In this document: piece after piece, positions 43,173-53,600 of the stretch
How positions within the stretch are numbered: position 1 is the stretch's first letter
Layout: every line of letters starts with the position of its first letter
Assembly: GCA_038318895.1 (NCBI GenBank)
Contig: JBBQCS010000001.1
Location: 66,968-130,967, forward strand
Reading direction: 5' to 3'
Origin: UBA11222 sp030652895
Lineage (GTDB): Bacteria > Pseudomonadota > Alphaproteobacteria > UBA11222
Length of the DNA: 64,000 nucleotides
Program-made: the position numbers and the translations under genes
The notes under the pieces: generated by a model
What the model saw: only the letters and a program-made list of their open reading frames with translations
What the model was told of the DNA's origin: nothing
The model's database searches: none

Positions 43173-43724
43173 TTGGCGCCGCCGGATAAACGCATTTGTG
43201 TTGGCGCCGTTCTCGGTGCGCATGGGGTGCGCGGCGAAGTGCGAATCAAATGTTTCACCGCGCGGCCCGAAGATGTGGCGTCGTTCGGGCCGGTTGAGAC
43301 AGAAGATGGCGCGCAGCGCTTTAGGATAAAGGTGAGCCGGCACGTGAAAGAAGGCGTGGCGGCGTCCCTGTCCGGGATAAGCGACCGTGATGCCGCGCAG
43401 GCGCTAAAGGGGTGCAGGCTGTACGTCCCGCGCTCGGCGCTGCCGGAATTGCCGGCGGAGGAGGATGAGTATTATCTGGCGGACCTGATCGGACTTGCGG
43501 TGCGATGGATAGACGGGCCGCAAGAGGAAGGCAAAGTCATTGCGGTGCATAATTTTGGCGCCGGGGATTTGATCGAGATAGGGCTTGCGGCATCGGGTGC
43601 GGGGGCGAAGCCGCAAACCCTGATGCTGCCGTTTGAACGCGATGTGGTGACGCAAGTGAATGTGGCTGAAGGGTATGTGACAGTGCTTCTGCCGCAAGAA
43701 GTAGTTAAGGAGGATGAGGAGTAA
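43173..43724 (+). CDS. rimM: Ribosome maturation factor RimM
   Basis: RimM binds S19 and assists 30S head assembly. The 183-aa protein has the N-terminal block RICVGAVLGAHGVRGEVRIKCFT, then the PRC-barrel part with EEDEYYLADLIGLAV and the ending TLMLPFERDVVTQVN-VAEGYV. It begins with TTG at 43173, supported by AAGGA nine bases upstream, and no ATG in frame precedes the conserved block. Its order behind rpsP is conserved in proteobacteria. Confidence 0.92.
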   Translation: MAPPDKRICVGAVLGAHGVRGEVRIKCFTARPEDVASFGPVETEDGAQRFRIKVSRHVKEGVAASLSGISDRDAAQALKGCRLYVPRSALPELPAEEDEYYLADLIGLAVRWIDGPQEEGKVIAVHNFGAGDLIEIGLAASGAGAKPQTLMLPFERDVVTQVNVAEGYVTVLLPQEVVKEDEE

Positions 43725-43729
43725 ACAAG

Positions 43730-44467
43730 GTGTCCAATGCCGTCACGGCCGCAAATACGTGGGTTGCCACGGTCCTGACATTGTTTCCGGACATGTTTCC
43801 CGGGCCATTGGGCTTCAGTCTGGCTGGAAAAGCGCTGGAAACAGGCATTTGGCGGTTGGAAACAGTGGACTTTCGTTCATTTGCGCGCGATAAACACCGC
43901 TCCGTGGACGCTTCTCCCGCTGGGGGCGGCCCGGGCATGGTATTGCGCCCGGATGTGCTGGCGGCGGCGATAGATGATGTTCGCGGGCGCGACAAAGACC
44001 AGCGGCCATTGATCTATCTGACCCCACGCGGCGCGCCCCTGCACCAGAAGCGGGTGCAGGCCCTGCGAATGAGCCCGGGTGTGGTGCTGATCTGCGGGCG
44101 GTTTGAAGGGGTAGATGAGCGGCTTTTGCAGTCGCGGGGCATAGAGGAAGTCAGTCTGGGCGATTTCGTCCTGTCTGGCGGGGAGCCGGCGGCGCTGGCT
44201 CTGATGGATGCGGTGGTGCGTTTGTTGCCGGGTGTCGCGGGAAATCCCGGCGCCCTGGAGGAAGAAAGCTTTGAGGGGGGATTGTTAGAGTATCCCCACT
44301 ATACCAAGCCCAATGAATGGGAAGGTATGGCGATACCGCCGGTGCTTTTGTCCGGCAACCATGAGGAAATTCGTGCCTGGCGCAAGGCCAGGTCGCAGGA
44401 AATTACGCAACGGCGCCGTCCGGATTTATGGCGGCGCTATAGTGCGGGAACGAAGGAGAATGAGTGA
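43730..44467 (+). CDS. trmD: tRNA (guanine-N1)-methyltransferase
   Basis: TrmD methylates G37 in tRNAs. The 245-aa protein has VLTLFPDMFPGPLGFSLAGKAL, the SPAGGGPGMVLRPDVL loop, ICGRFEGVDERLLQSRGIEEVSLGDFVLSGGEPAAL (the knot SAM site) and the C-terminal HYTKPNEWEGMAIPPVLLSGNH. It starts with GTG at 43730. The last base of its TGA is the first base of the rplS ATG. Confidence 0.95.
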   Translation: MSNAVTAANTWVATVLTLFPDMFPGPLGFSLAGKALETGIWRLETVDFRSFARDKHRSVDASPAGGGPGMVLRPDVLAAAIDDVRGRDKDQRPLIYLTPRGAPLHQKRVQALRMSPGVVLICGRFEGVDERLLQSRGIEEVSLGDFVLSGGEPAALALMDAVVRLLPGVAGNPGALEEESFEGGLLEYPHYTKPNEWEGMAIPPVLLSGNHEEIRAWRKARSQEITQRRRPDLWRRYSAGTKENE

Positions 44468-44838
44468 TGAACTTACTTCAAGAACTTGAACAAGAGCAGA
44501 TTGCCAAACGCACAGAGGGCAAGACAATCCCAGATTTCGCGCCGGGCGATACGCTAAAGGTTATGGTGCGGGTGGTGGAAGGTACGCGCGAGCGCCTGCA
44601 GCCGTTTGAAGGCGTGTGTATTGCGCGTTCCGGCGGCATGACGCTGAATGCAAACTTCACTGTGCGCAAGATTTCCTATGGCGAAGGCGTGGAGCGCGTG
44701 TTTTCGCTCTACAGCCCGCTGGTGGATCAGATCGTTGTACAGCGCCGCGGCCAGGTGCGCCGGGCAAAGTTATACTATCTGCGCGGCCGCACCGGTAAAT
44801 CGGCGCGCATCCAGGAAAAGAAAGTCGTTCGCAGTTAG
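44467..44838 (+). CDS. rplS: 50S ribosomal protein L19
   Basis: A 123-aa L19 with the standard order: PDFAPGDTLKVMVRVVEGTRERLQPFEGVCIAR, TVRKISYGEGVERVFSLYSPLVD, and RRGQVRRAKLYYLRGRTGKSARI. It starts at the ATG at 44467 sharing one base with the trmD stop, with AAGGAG just before. It ends the ribosome-related series; leuC follows after 20 bases. Confidence 0.97.
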   Translation: MNLLQELEQEQIAKRTEGKTIPDFAPGDTLKVMVRVVEGTRERLQPFEGVCIARSGGMTLNANFTVRKISYGEGVERVFSLYSPLVDQIVVQRRGQVRRAKLYYLRGRTGKSARIQEKKVVRS

Positions 44839-44858
44839 CTGAAGCGGGAGAAAGTGCG

Positions 44859-46268
44859 ATGGCTGGCCCAAGCACGCTGTACGATAAGATCTGGCAGGCC
44901 CATCTGGTTAGTCAGCAGGCGGACGGAACCTGTCTGATCTATATTGACCGGCATCTGGTGCATGAAGTGACCAGCCCGCAGGCCTTTGAAGGCCTGCGCA
45001 TGACGGGGCGCAAAGTGCGCCGCCCGGAGGCGACCCTTGCGGTTGCCGATCATAATGTGCCGACCACGGATCGCGCCAAGGGCATCGAGGACGAAGAGTC
45101 GCGCATTCAGGTCGAGACGCTGGAAGAAAACTGCGCCGCGTTCGGTGTCGAATATCTGCCCATGTCCGACATCCGCCAGGGCATTGTGCATATTGTCGGC
45201 CCGGAACAGGGCCTGACCCAGCCGGGCATGACGATTGTGTGCGGCGACAGCCATACCGCGACCCACGGCGCATTCGGAGCGCTGGCGTTCGGCATCGGCA
45301 CATCGGAAGTCGAACATGTGCTGGCGACGCAAACCCTGATCCAGGCTCCGGCAAAAAATATGCGCGTCACGGTGGACGGAAAATTATCCGCAGGCTGCAC
45401 CGCGAAGGATATTGTGCTGGCGATCATTGGAAAGATCGGCACGGCGGGCGGCACCGGCCATGTCATCGAATTTGCAGGCGAGGCCATCCGTGCACTGAGC
45501 ATGGAAGGCCGTATGACGGTCTGCAACATGACCATCGAGGGGGGCGCACGCGCCGGCCTGATCGCGCCCGATGAAACCACGTTCGCCTATGTGATGGGCA
45601 AGCCCCGCGCGCCAAAGGGCGGGCAGTGGGAATTGGCCGTCAAATACTGGCGCACATTGGTCAGCGACGCAGGTGCGAAGTTCGACCGTGAGGTAACGCT
45701 GAACGCCGCCGACATTGTGCCGCAGGTAACCTGGGGCACCAGCCCCGAAGACGTGCTGCCCATCACGGGTAAGGTGCCCGACCCCGCGGCCGAGCCGGAC
45801 GCTGCGCGGCGCGCATCCATGCTGCGCGCGCTGGATTATATGGGGCTGACGGCGGGAACCCCGTTGCAGGAAGTGAAAATCGACCGCGTATTTATTGGAT
45901 CGTGCACCAACGGCCGCATCGAGGATTTGCGCGCCGCCGCCAAGGTCGCCAAGGGGCGCAAGGTTGCGTCCCATGTGGGCGCAATGGTGGTGCCGGGGTC
46001 CGGTCTGGTGAAAGAACAGGCCGAACATGAAGGCCTGGACAAAATATTCATCGAGGCGGGGTTTGAGTGGCGCGAGCCGGGGTGTTCCATGTGCCTGGCG
46101 ATGAACGCCGACAAGCTGGAACCGGGAGAGCGTTGCGCCTCCACCTCAAACCGCAATTTCGAAGGCCGTCAGGGCCGCGGCGGACGCACCCATCTGGTCA
46201 GCCCCGCCATGGCCGTCGCCGCCGCCGTCACCGGTCATTTGACGGATGTGCGTGCACTGGAAAGCTGA
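44859..46268 (+). CDS. leuC: 3-isopropylmalate dehydratase large subunit
   Basis: LeuC forms the 4Fe-4S isomerase with LeuD in leucine synthesis. The 469-aa protein has YDKIWQAHLV, VCGDSHTATHGAFGALAFGIGTSEVEHVLATQ, IGSCTNGRIEDLRAAAKVAKGRKV and the CSMCLAMN segment giving cluster cysteines. The clean ATG at 44859 has GGAG upstream. The four genes leuC-leuD-leuB-asd follow with short gaps on one strand. Confidence 0.97.
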   Translation: MAGPSTLYDKIWQAHLVSQQADGTCLIYIDRHLVHEVTSPQAFEGLRMTGRKVRRPEATLAVADHNVPTTDRAKGIEDEESRIQVETLEENCAAFGVEYLPMSDIRQGIVHIVGPEQGLTQPGMTIVCGDSHTATHGAFGALAFGIGTSEVEHVLATQTLIQAPAKNMRVTVDGKLSAGCTAKDIVLAIIGKIGTAGGTGHVIEFAGEAIRALSMEGRMTVCNMTIEGGARAGLIAPDETTFAYVMGKPRAPKGGQWELAVKYWRTLVSDAGAKFDREVTLNAADIVPQVTWGTSPEDVLPITGKVPDPAAEPDAARRASMLRALDYMGLTAGTPLQEVKIDRVFIGSCTNGRIEDLRAAAKVAKGRKVASHVGAMVVPGSGLVKEQAEHEGLDKIFIEAGFEWREPGCSMCLAMNADKLEPGERCASTSNRNFEGRQGRGGRTHLVSPAMAVAAAVTGHLTDVRALES

Positions 46269-46276
46269 GGTAGGAA

Positions 46277-46882
46277 ATGCAGAAATTTGACAAGCTTACG
46301 GGCGTAGCAGCCCCCCTGCCGCAGATCAATGTCGATACGGACATGATCATCCCGAAGCAATTCCTGAAGACCATCAAGCGTTCGGGCCTTGGCAAGAACC
46401 TGTTCGATGAAATGCGTTATTCAACCGATGGCAAGGAAAAGCCGGAGTTCGTATTGAACAAGCCCGCCTATCGCAATGCGCAGATACTGGTGACTGGCGA
46501 GAATTTCGGGTGCGGGTCAAGCCGTGAACATGCGCCCTGGGCGTTGCTGGATTTTGGCATCCGCTGCGTCATCGCCGCCAGCTATGCGGATATTTTTTAC
46601 AATAACTGTTTCAAGAACGGCATCCTGCCGATCGTTCTGCCGCAGGCCGATGTTGATAAATTGATGGCGGACGCCGAACGCGGCGCCAATGCCATGGTCA
46701 GCATCGATCTGGCCGCCCAGGAAATCCGCGGCCCCGATGGCGGCGTGATCAAGTTCGATATTGATCCGTATAGAAAGCAGTGTCTGATCGAAGGGCTGGA
46801 CGATATAGGACTGACCATGCAGCAGGGAAGCAAGATCGATCAGTTCGAACAAAAACGCGCCGCACAGCAGCCCTGGTTATAG
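46277..46882 (+). CDS. leuD: 3-isopropylmalate dehydratase small subunit
   Basis: A 201-aa small subunit completing the isopropylmalate isomerase. Marks: NVDTDMIIPKQFLKTI, ENFGCGSSREHAPWALLDFGIRCVIAASYADIFYNNCFKNGILPI. It starts 8 bases after the leuC stop and has AGGA before the ATG. It is followed by leuB after 16 bases. Confidence 0.97.
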   Translation: MQKFDKLTGVAAPLPQINVDTDMIIPKQFLKTIKRSGLGKNLFDEMRYSTDGKEKPEFVLNKPAYRNAQILVTGENFGCGSSREHAPWALLDFGIRCVIAASYADIFYNNCFKNGILPIVLPQADVDKLMADAERGANAMVSIDLAAQEIRGPDGGVIKFDIDPYRKQCLIEGLDDIGLTMQQGSKIDQFEQKRAAQQPWL

Positions 46883-46898
46883 GAAGACCCTACAGAAC

Positions 46899-48011
46899 AT
46901 GTCCAGTAACAGATCACTTTTAATTCTGCCGGGTGACGGCATCGGCCCCGAGGTCATGCGCGAAGTGCGCCGTGTAATCGACTGGTTTGGCAAGCGCCGC
47001 GCCATCGGTTTTGATATTGATGAAGACATTGTAGGCGGCGCGTCCATCGATGCGCACCGCACACCCCTGACGGACAAGGCGCTGGAAAAAGCCATGAATG
47101 CCGATGCGGTGCTGTTCGGCTCTGTCGGCGGTCCGAAATGGGACAATCTCGGTTTTGACATGCGCCCTGAAGGCGGCCTGCTGACCCTGCGCAAGGAGCT
47201 TGATCTGTTCGCCAATCTGCGCCCCGCGATCTGTTTCCCCGCATTGGCGGGCGCGTCGTCGCTGAAGCCGGAACTGGTGACGGGTCTGGATATTCTGATC
47301 GTGCGCGAACTCACTGGCGGTGTGTATTTTGGCGAGCCGCGCGGCATCGAAACCCTGCCCAATGGGGAACGGCGCGGCGTCAATACGCAAGTTTATACCA
47401 CCTCGGAAATTCACCGCGTTGCGCGCGTGGCGTTCGATTTGGCGCGCAAGCGGCGCAATCTGGTGCATTCGTCGGAAAAAGCGAATGTCATGGAATCGGG
47501 CCTGTTGTGGCGCGAAGAAGTGACCAAACTGCACGGCACCGACTATAAGGACGTGCAGCTACAGCATATTCTGGCCGACAATTGCGCCATGCAGCTGGTG
47601 CGTGAACCCAAGCAGTTTGACGTCATCGTTACAGATAATCTGTTTGGCGATCTGCTGTCCGATGTGGCGGCGATGCTGACCGGATCGCTTGGCATGTTGC
47701 CGTCCGCATCTCTGGGGGCGAGGGACGCCAGCGGTAAAAGCAAGGCGCTGTACGAACCGGTGCACGGTTCGGCCCCCGATATTGCGGGCAAGGGTATGGC
47801 CAATCCCATCGCCACGGTGCTGAGCTTTGGCATGGCGCTGCGCTATTCGTTTGATCTGGCAGGTGATGCGGATCTGATTGATAAGGCTGTGGAAAATGTG
47901 CTGGCCGGCGGCCTGCGCACCGCCGATATCATGCAGCCGGGCATGGCCAAGGTATCGACGGGCGTGATGGGCGACGCGATTGTGCGCGAGCTCGACAAAC
48001 TCACCACTTGA
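46899..48011 (+). CDS. leuB: 3-isopropylmalate dehydrogenase
   Basis: A 370-aa NAD-dependent enzyme performing oxidative decarboxylation of isopropylmalate. Motifs: LLILPGDGIGPEVMREV, LLTLRKELDLFANLRPA, IVRELTGGVYFGEPR, EKANVMESGLLWREEV, NLFGDLLSDVAAMLTGSLGMLPSA and PVHGSAPDIAGKGMANPIA. These are textbook LeuB, in contrast to the altered relative at 6991. It ends 51 bases before asd. Confidence 0.97.
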   Translation: MSSNRSLLILPGDGIGPEVMREVRRVIDWFGKRRAIGFDIDEDIVGGASIDAHRTPLTDKALEKAMNADAVLFGSVGGPKWDNLGFDMRPEGGLLTLRKELDLFANLRPAICFPALAGASSLKPELVTGLDILIVRELTGGVYFGEPRGIETLPNGERRGVNTQVYTTSEIHRVARVAFDLARKRRNLVHSSEKANVMESGLLWREEVTKLHGTDYKDVQLQHILADNCAMQLVREPKQFDVIVTDNLFGDLLSDVAAMLTGSLGMLPSASLGARDASGKSKALYEPVHGSAPDIAGKGMANPIATVLSFGMALRYSFDLAGDADLIDKAVENVLAGGLRTADIMQPGMAKVSTGVMGDAIVRELDKLTT

Positions 48012-48062
48012 AATTTAACCGCCGGGGGTTCATATGCGCCCGGTGAAACGGGAGCAGAAACC

Positions 48063-49085
48063 ATGGGTTATAAAGTAGCAGTCGTTGGCGCCACCGGCAT
48101 GGTCGGGCGTGAGATGTTGAATATTCTGGCGGAACGTGAATTTCCGGCTGATGAGGTGGTGGCCCTGGCGTCACGCCGCAGCATCGGCAAGGAAGTTTCC
48201 TACGGCACGCGCACCCTGAAGACCCAGGCGCTGGAAAATTTTGATTTCAAGGGCACCCAGATTGCGCTGTTCTCTGCGGGTTCGTCCGTATCTGCGGAAT
48301 GGGCCCCCAAGGTTGTGGCGGCCGGCGCGGTGGTGATCGATAATTCCAGCCATTTCCGCATGCATGCGGATGTGCCCCTGATTGTACCGGAGGTGAACCC
48401 GTTGGCCCTGGCCGGTTACACCAAGCGGGGCATTATCGCCAACCCGAACTGTTCGACTGCACAATTGGTCGTGGCATTAAAGCCGCTGCATGATGTGGCG
48501 AAGATCAAGCGCGTGGTGGTGGCGACCTATCAGTCGGTTTCAGGCGCAGGCAATCAGGGGGCGGATGAATTGTTCCGGCAAACCCGCGCGGTGTTTGTGT
48601 CGGACCCGATTGAGAAAACCAAATTTACCAAACAGATTGCCTTCAATCTTATTCCGCATATCGACAGCTTCATGGAAGATGGCCAGACCAAGGAAGAATG
48701 GAAGATGATGGCCGAGACAAAAAAAATGCTCGACCCCACCATCAAACTGACCGCTACCTGTGTGCGGGTGCCGGTGTTTGTCGGCCATTCCGAAGCGGTG
48801 AATATCGAGTTCGAACGCCCGATCAGCGCGGACGAAGCACGCGATATTCTGCGCGAGGCGCCCGGCTGCATGGTGATCGATAAACGCGAAGATGGCGGCT
48901 ACATCACGCCGGTGGAATGCGTGGGGGAATTCGCGACCTATATTTCACGCATCCGCGAAGACGCCACCGTTGAAAACGGCCTTAACCTGTGGGTGGTCTC
49001 GGACAATCTGCGTAAGGGCGCGGCGCTCAATGCGGTGCAGATCGCGGAAATGCTGATCCGCAAACATCTAAAAAGCGCGGCTTAG
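48063..49085 (+). CDS. asd: Aspartate-semialdehyde dehydrogenase
   Basis: A 340-aa enzyme that makes aspartate semialdehyde for lysine, DAP, threonine and methionine. Motifs: VAVVGATGMVGREMLNIL (NADP site), SAGSSVSAEWAP, IIANPNCSTAQLVVALKPLHD with the catalytic Cys, and the active-site His in VGHSEAVNIEFERP. A strong hairpin follows at 49126. It is the end of the leuCDB-asd series. Confidence 0.96.
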   Translation: MGYKVAVVGATGMVGREMLNILAEREFPADEVVALASRRSIGKEVSYGTRTLKTQALENFDFKGTQIALFSAGSSVSAEWAPKVVAAGAVVIDNSSHFRMHADVPLIVPEVNPLALAGYTKRGIIANPNCSTAQLVVALKPLHDVAKIKRVVVATYQSVSGAGNQGADELFRQTRAVFVSDPIEKTKFTKQIAFNLIPHIDSFMEDGQTKEEWKMMAETKKMLDPTIKLTATCVRVPVFVGHSEAVNIEFERPISADEARDILREAPGCMVIDKREDGGYITPVECVGEFATYISRIREDATVENGLNLWVVSDNLRKGAALNAVQIAEMLIRKHLKSAA

Positions 49086-49125
49086 CTTTTTCTAATCAGG
49101 CCTCAGGGGTGTCATAACCTCTTGC

Positions 49126-49156
49126 TGTCATTACCCGGATAAACCGGGTAATGACA
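49126..49156. terminator. Bidirectional hairpin between asd and gltD
   Basis: A perfect 13-bp stem (49126-49138 and 49144-49156) with loop ATAAA, positioned between two convergent genes ending at 49085 and 49193. It has little T tail on either strand, but the stem and position favour transcription termination for both. Confidence 0.7.
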
Positions 49157-49192
49157 CGTTGAGCCTGGAGAGGCCTCAAGCCAGATCTTGCC

Positions 49193-50611
49193 CTATCGCG
49201 GCAGCAGGCTTTCACCCATCAGATATTCGTCCACGGCGCGCGCTGCCTGACGGCCTTCGCGGATCGCCCATACGACCAGCGACTGGCCGCGCCGCATGTC
49301 ACCAGCGGCAAATAACTTGTCTACCGATGTCTTGTAGTTGATCACGTTGGCCTGCACGTTGCCGCGTGGGTCCAGCGTTACGCCAAGCTCCTTCAGCATT
49401 CCCTCATGCACCGGGTGCATAAAGCCCATGGCCAGCAGGATCAGATCGGCCGGCAGGGAGAACTCCGTTCCCGGAATTTCCTTCAGCTTTTCATCCAGGC
49501 GGATACATTCTATCCTGACCGCCTTGCCGTCCTTTCCGGCGATTTTTTTTGTCGCGACGCTCCAGTCGCGCGTACAGCCTTCAGCCTGGCTTGAAGAAGT
49601 ACGCATTCTGTTTGGCCAGTCGGGCCAGGTCACCGGCTTGTTTTCTTTTTCCGGCGGCTTTGGCATGATTTCCAGTTGGGTGACCGACGCGGCCCCCTGA
49701 CGCAGCGACGTGCCGATGCAGTCCGATCCGGTGTCGCCGCCGCCGATCACGATCACATGCTTGCCCTTGGCGCTGATCTCCGGCAGCGGCCACACGGCTT
49801 CACCGCCGTTCCTGCGGTTTTGCTGCGGCAGGAACTGCATGGCGAAATGCACGCCATCAAGCTCGCGCCCGGGCACATCCAGATTACGTGGATGTTCCGA
49901 CCCGCCGGTCATAACCACGGCGTCGAAATCTTTCAGCAACTTCCGCGCAGGCACGTCAACGCCCACTTGTGTATTGTGGCGGAAGGTCACGCCCTCGGCC
50001 TGCATTTGCGACATGCGCCGGTCGATCTGATATTTTTCCATTTTGAAATCAGGAATGCCATAGCGCAGCAACCCGCCGATGCGGGCATTTTTTTCGAACA
50101 CCGTTACATCGTGTCCTGCGCGGGCCAGTTGCTGTGCGCAGGCCATGCCCGAGGGGCCCGAACCGACCACAGCGACACGTTTACCCGTGCGTCGTTCGGG
50201 AATTTCCGGCGCGATCCAGCCTTCCTCCCAGCCACGGTCAATGATCGCGCATTCGATGCTTTTAATCGCAACCGGCGCTTCGTCAATGTTCAGCGTGCAT
50301 GCGGCTTCACACGGTGCGGGACAGACACGCCCGGTGAATTCAGGGAAGTTATTGGTGGAATGCAGCACCTCAAGCGCCTCACGCCAGCGCTGGCGGTACA
50401 CCAGATCATTCCAGTCCGGAATAATATTGTTCACGGGGCAACCATTGTGGCAGTAGGGAATGCCACAATCCATACAACGCGCGCCCTGGCGAACGAGTTC
50501 TGGCTCGTCGAGCGGAATCACGAATTCCTTGAAATCCTTTAGCCGCTCCTCGACCGCTTTATAGGGGCGATCCTGCCGCTCGAATTCCTTGAAGCCGGTA
50601 ACTTTACCCAT
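49193..50611 (-). CDS. gltD: Glutamate synthase small subunit
   Basis: The NADPH-oxidising beta subunit of glutamate synthase, 472 aa. The N-terminus has the cysteine-rich ARCMDCGIPYCHNGCPVNN and RVCPAPCEAACTLN for Fe-S clusters; then VAVVGSGPSGMACAQQLARAGHDVTVFEK (FAD), VIVIGGGDTGSDCIGTSLRQGA (NADPH) and VDKLFAAGDMRRGQSLVVWAI. It lies 28 bases after gltB and is co-transcribed. Confidence 0.96.
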   Translation of the reverse strand: MGKVTGFKEFERQDRPYKAVEERLKDFKEFVIPLDEPELVRQGARCMDCGIPYCHNGCPVNNIIPDWNDLVYRQRWREALEVLHSTNNFPEFTGRVCPAPCEAACTLNIDEAPVAIKSIECAIIDRGWEEGWIAPEIPERRTGKRVAVVGSGPSGMACAQQLARAGHDVTVFEKNARIGGLLRYGIPDFKMEKYQIDRRMSQMQAEGVTFRHNTQVGVDVPARKLLKDFDAVVMTGGSEHPRNLDVPGRELDGVHFAMQFLPQQNRRNGGEAVWPLPEISAKGKHVIVIGGGDTGSDCIGTSLRQGAASVTQLEIMPKPPEKENKPVTWPDWPNRMRTSSSQAEGCTRDWSVATKKIAGKDGKAVRIECIRLDEKLKEIPGTEFSLPADLILLAMGFMHPVHEGMLKELGVTLDPRGNVQANVINYKTSVDKLFAAGDMRRGQSLVVWAIREGRQAARAVDEYLMGESLLPR

Positions 50612-50639
50612 GGGCGTATTCTCTCAATTCCATTTCCGG

Positions 50640-53600
50640 TTAGCCAACAAGCCGCAGATTGGGCTTGGCCGCCGCTTCTTCGTTCTGTAAATCAGTCAAA
50701 GCGCGGCGGTAGTCATACGGGACGACCTTCACGAACCTGCCGCGATATTCCGCCCAGTTGGCCAGAATGTTCTGCGCCACAGTGCTGTTGGTCGCATCCA
50801 CATGGGCCTGCAACATTCTCCGGATGCGCTGGCTGTCATGCTTCAGCGGATCGGCCATAACAATTGCAGCTTCAACCGGCTCCTCCGCATCCTCGTCAAT
50901 GCCGGTCAGTTCCACCAACTGCTTGTTGCAACGTTGATCGAACAGCCCGTCCTCGTCCAGAACATAGGCAACGCCGCCGCTCATGCCCGCCGCAAAGTTG
51001 CGCCCCGTCTCCCCGATGACAAGCACCACGCCGCCGGTCATATATTCGCAGCAATGATCGCCAGCGCCTTCGACCACCGCATGGGCGCCCGAATTACGTA
51101 CGGCAAACCGCTCGCCCGCGACGCCGCGGAAATAACACTCTCCGCTGATCGCGCCGTACAGAACCGTATTGCCTACAATGATACTGCGCTCCGGCACAAT
51201 CTTGCTTTCACGCGCCGGATGCACAATCAGACGTCCGCCCGACAGGCCCTTGCCCACATAGTCATTGGCCTGGCCTTCCAGCGTCAGGGTAACCCCTTTT
51301 GCGGCAAACGCGCCAAAGCTCTGCCCCGCAGTGCCCTTCAGTTTGATTTTTATCGTGTCATCGGGCAATCCGGCATGGCCATGCAGTTTGGCAAGCACGC
51401 CCGACAACATCGCGCCAGTCGTACGGTCCGTATTGTTGATGGTCATGTCGATTGAAACCTGCTTGCGGTCTTGCAGCGCCGGCTTGCAGGCCTCGATCAG
51501 TTTGCGGTCCAGCACATTTTCAAGATTGTGGTTCTGCTTCTCGCAATTATAGATGGCGACGCCCTGCGCCGCCTGGGGGTGATGGAACAGGCGGGTAAAG
51601 TCCAGCCCCTGGGCCTTCCAGTGCGTGACAGCCTTGTCCTTGCGCAACAGATCGGAGCGTCCGATCATCTCGTTGAATGTGCGGAAACCCAGGTTTGCCA
51701 TCAGTGCACGGACTTCTTCGGCGACAAAGAAGAAATAGTTGATGACATGCTCCGGCTGACCGGTAAACCGCTTGCGCAGTTCGGGATCCTGCGTCGCCAC
51801 CCCGACCGGACAGGTGTTAAGATGGCACTTACGCATCATGATGCAACCGCTGGCGATCAGCGGTGCGGTCGCAAAGCCAAATTCATCCGCGCCCAGCAGG
51901 GCGCCGATCACCACGTCACGCCCGGTGCGGAGTCCGCCATCGACCTGCACGGCGATACGGCCGCGCAACCGGTTGAGCACCAGCGTCTGATGGGTTTCGG
52001 CAAGACCGATTTCCCACGGGCTACCCGCATGCTTGAGCGAGGTTAGTGGGCTGGCGCCCGTGCCGCCTTCAAATCCTGAAATGGTGACATGATCAGCGCG
52101 GGCCTTGGATACCCCGGCCGCAATCGTACCAACGCCGATTTCCGATACCAGCTTGACGCTGACCAGGGCGTCGGGATTGACGTTTTTCAGATCATAAATA
52201 AGCTGGGCCAGATCCTCGATGGAATAAATGTCATGATGCGGCGGTGGCGAAATCAGGCCAACGCCCGGCGTGGAATGGCGCACCTTGCCAATGATCTTGT
52301 CGACCTTGTGGCCGGGCAATTGCCCGCCTTCACCGGGTTTTGCGCCCTGCGCCATCTTGATCTGCATCATGTCGGAATTGACCAGATATTCGGTGGTCAC
52401 GCCGAACCGGCCAGAAGCAACCTGCTTGATGGCCGAGCGCATGCTGTCGCCGTTGGGCAACGGAACAAAACGATCCGGTTCTTCACCGCCTTCGCCGGTG
52501 TTGGAACGCCCGCCAATGCGGTTCATGGCGATAGCCAGATTGGTATGCGCCTCGCGGCTGATTGAACCATAAGACATGGCGCCAGTGGCAAAGCGTTTTA
52601 CGATCGCCGAAGCCGGTTCGACCTCTTCAATCGGCACCGGCTGAACCGCCAGTTGAATTTCAAACATGCCGCGCGGGTTCAACAATTGTTCGTTCTGCTC
52701 ATTAACCAGCTTGGCGAAAGAGTCATAATCCGTCTGCACACCGGCGCGCACCGCATGTTGCAGATGGCTGACAGTTGCAGGGGTCCAGGCATGATCTTCG
52801 CCCCGAATCCGATATGCATAATCGCCGCCTACATCCAGCGCATCGCGGTAGATTGGTGCATCGCTATAGGCCAGCCTATGGCGCGCCATGGTTTCCTTGG
52901 CGATGACATCAATGCCGACGCCCTCGATGGCGGTGTTGGTGCGGGTGAAATACTCTTCCACAAATGCAGTGCTTAGTCCGACCGCGTCAAAAATCTGCGC
53001 CCCGCAATAGGACTGATAGGTCGATATGCCCATTTTCGACATGACCTTCAGGATGCCCTTGCAGATTGCCTTGATATAATATTCATGCGCTTTCTTTTCC
53101 GCTTCGCCATCAAAGCCGATACCGCGCATTTCGGAAATTGTCTGCAAGGCAAGATAGGGATTAATCGCCTGCGCGCCGTATCCTGCAAGGGTGCAAAAAT
53201 GATGCACTTCGCGCGGTTCGCCGGATTCCACGACGATTCCGACCGAGGTGCGAAGCCCGGCGCGTATCAGGTGATGATGCACGGCTGAACAGGCCAGCAG
53301 CGCCGGGATCGGCACATTGTCCTGATCCACCTTGCGATCAGACAAAATGATGATGTTTTCGCCGCGCAAAACTGCGGCTTCGGCGCTGGCGCAGAGTTTC
53401 TTCAGCGCCGGGGTCATCCCTTCGGAACCGGCGCTTGCTGCGAACGTCGTGTCCAGTGTGACGGACCGGAAATCATTTTCCTCCACATCGCCAATGTGCC
53501 GGATTTTTTCCAGATCCTCGTTGGTCAGAATGGGATGGCGCACTTCCAGCCGCCGGTGGGTGCCGCCGGAATCAATGTCCAGCAGATTGGGCAGCGGGCC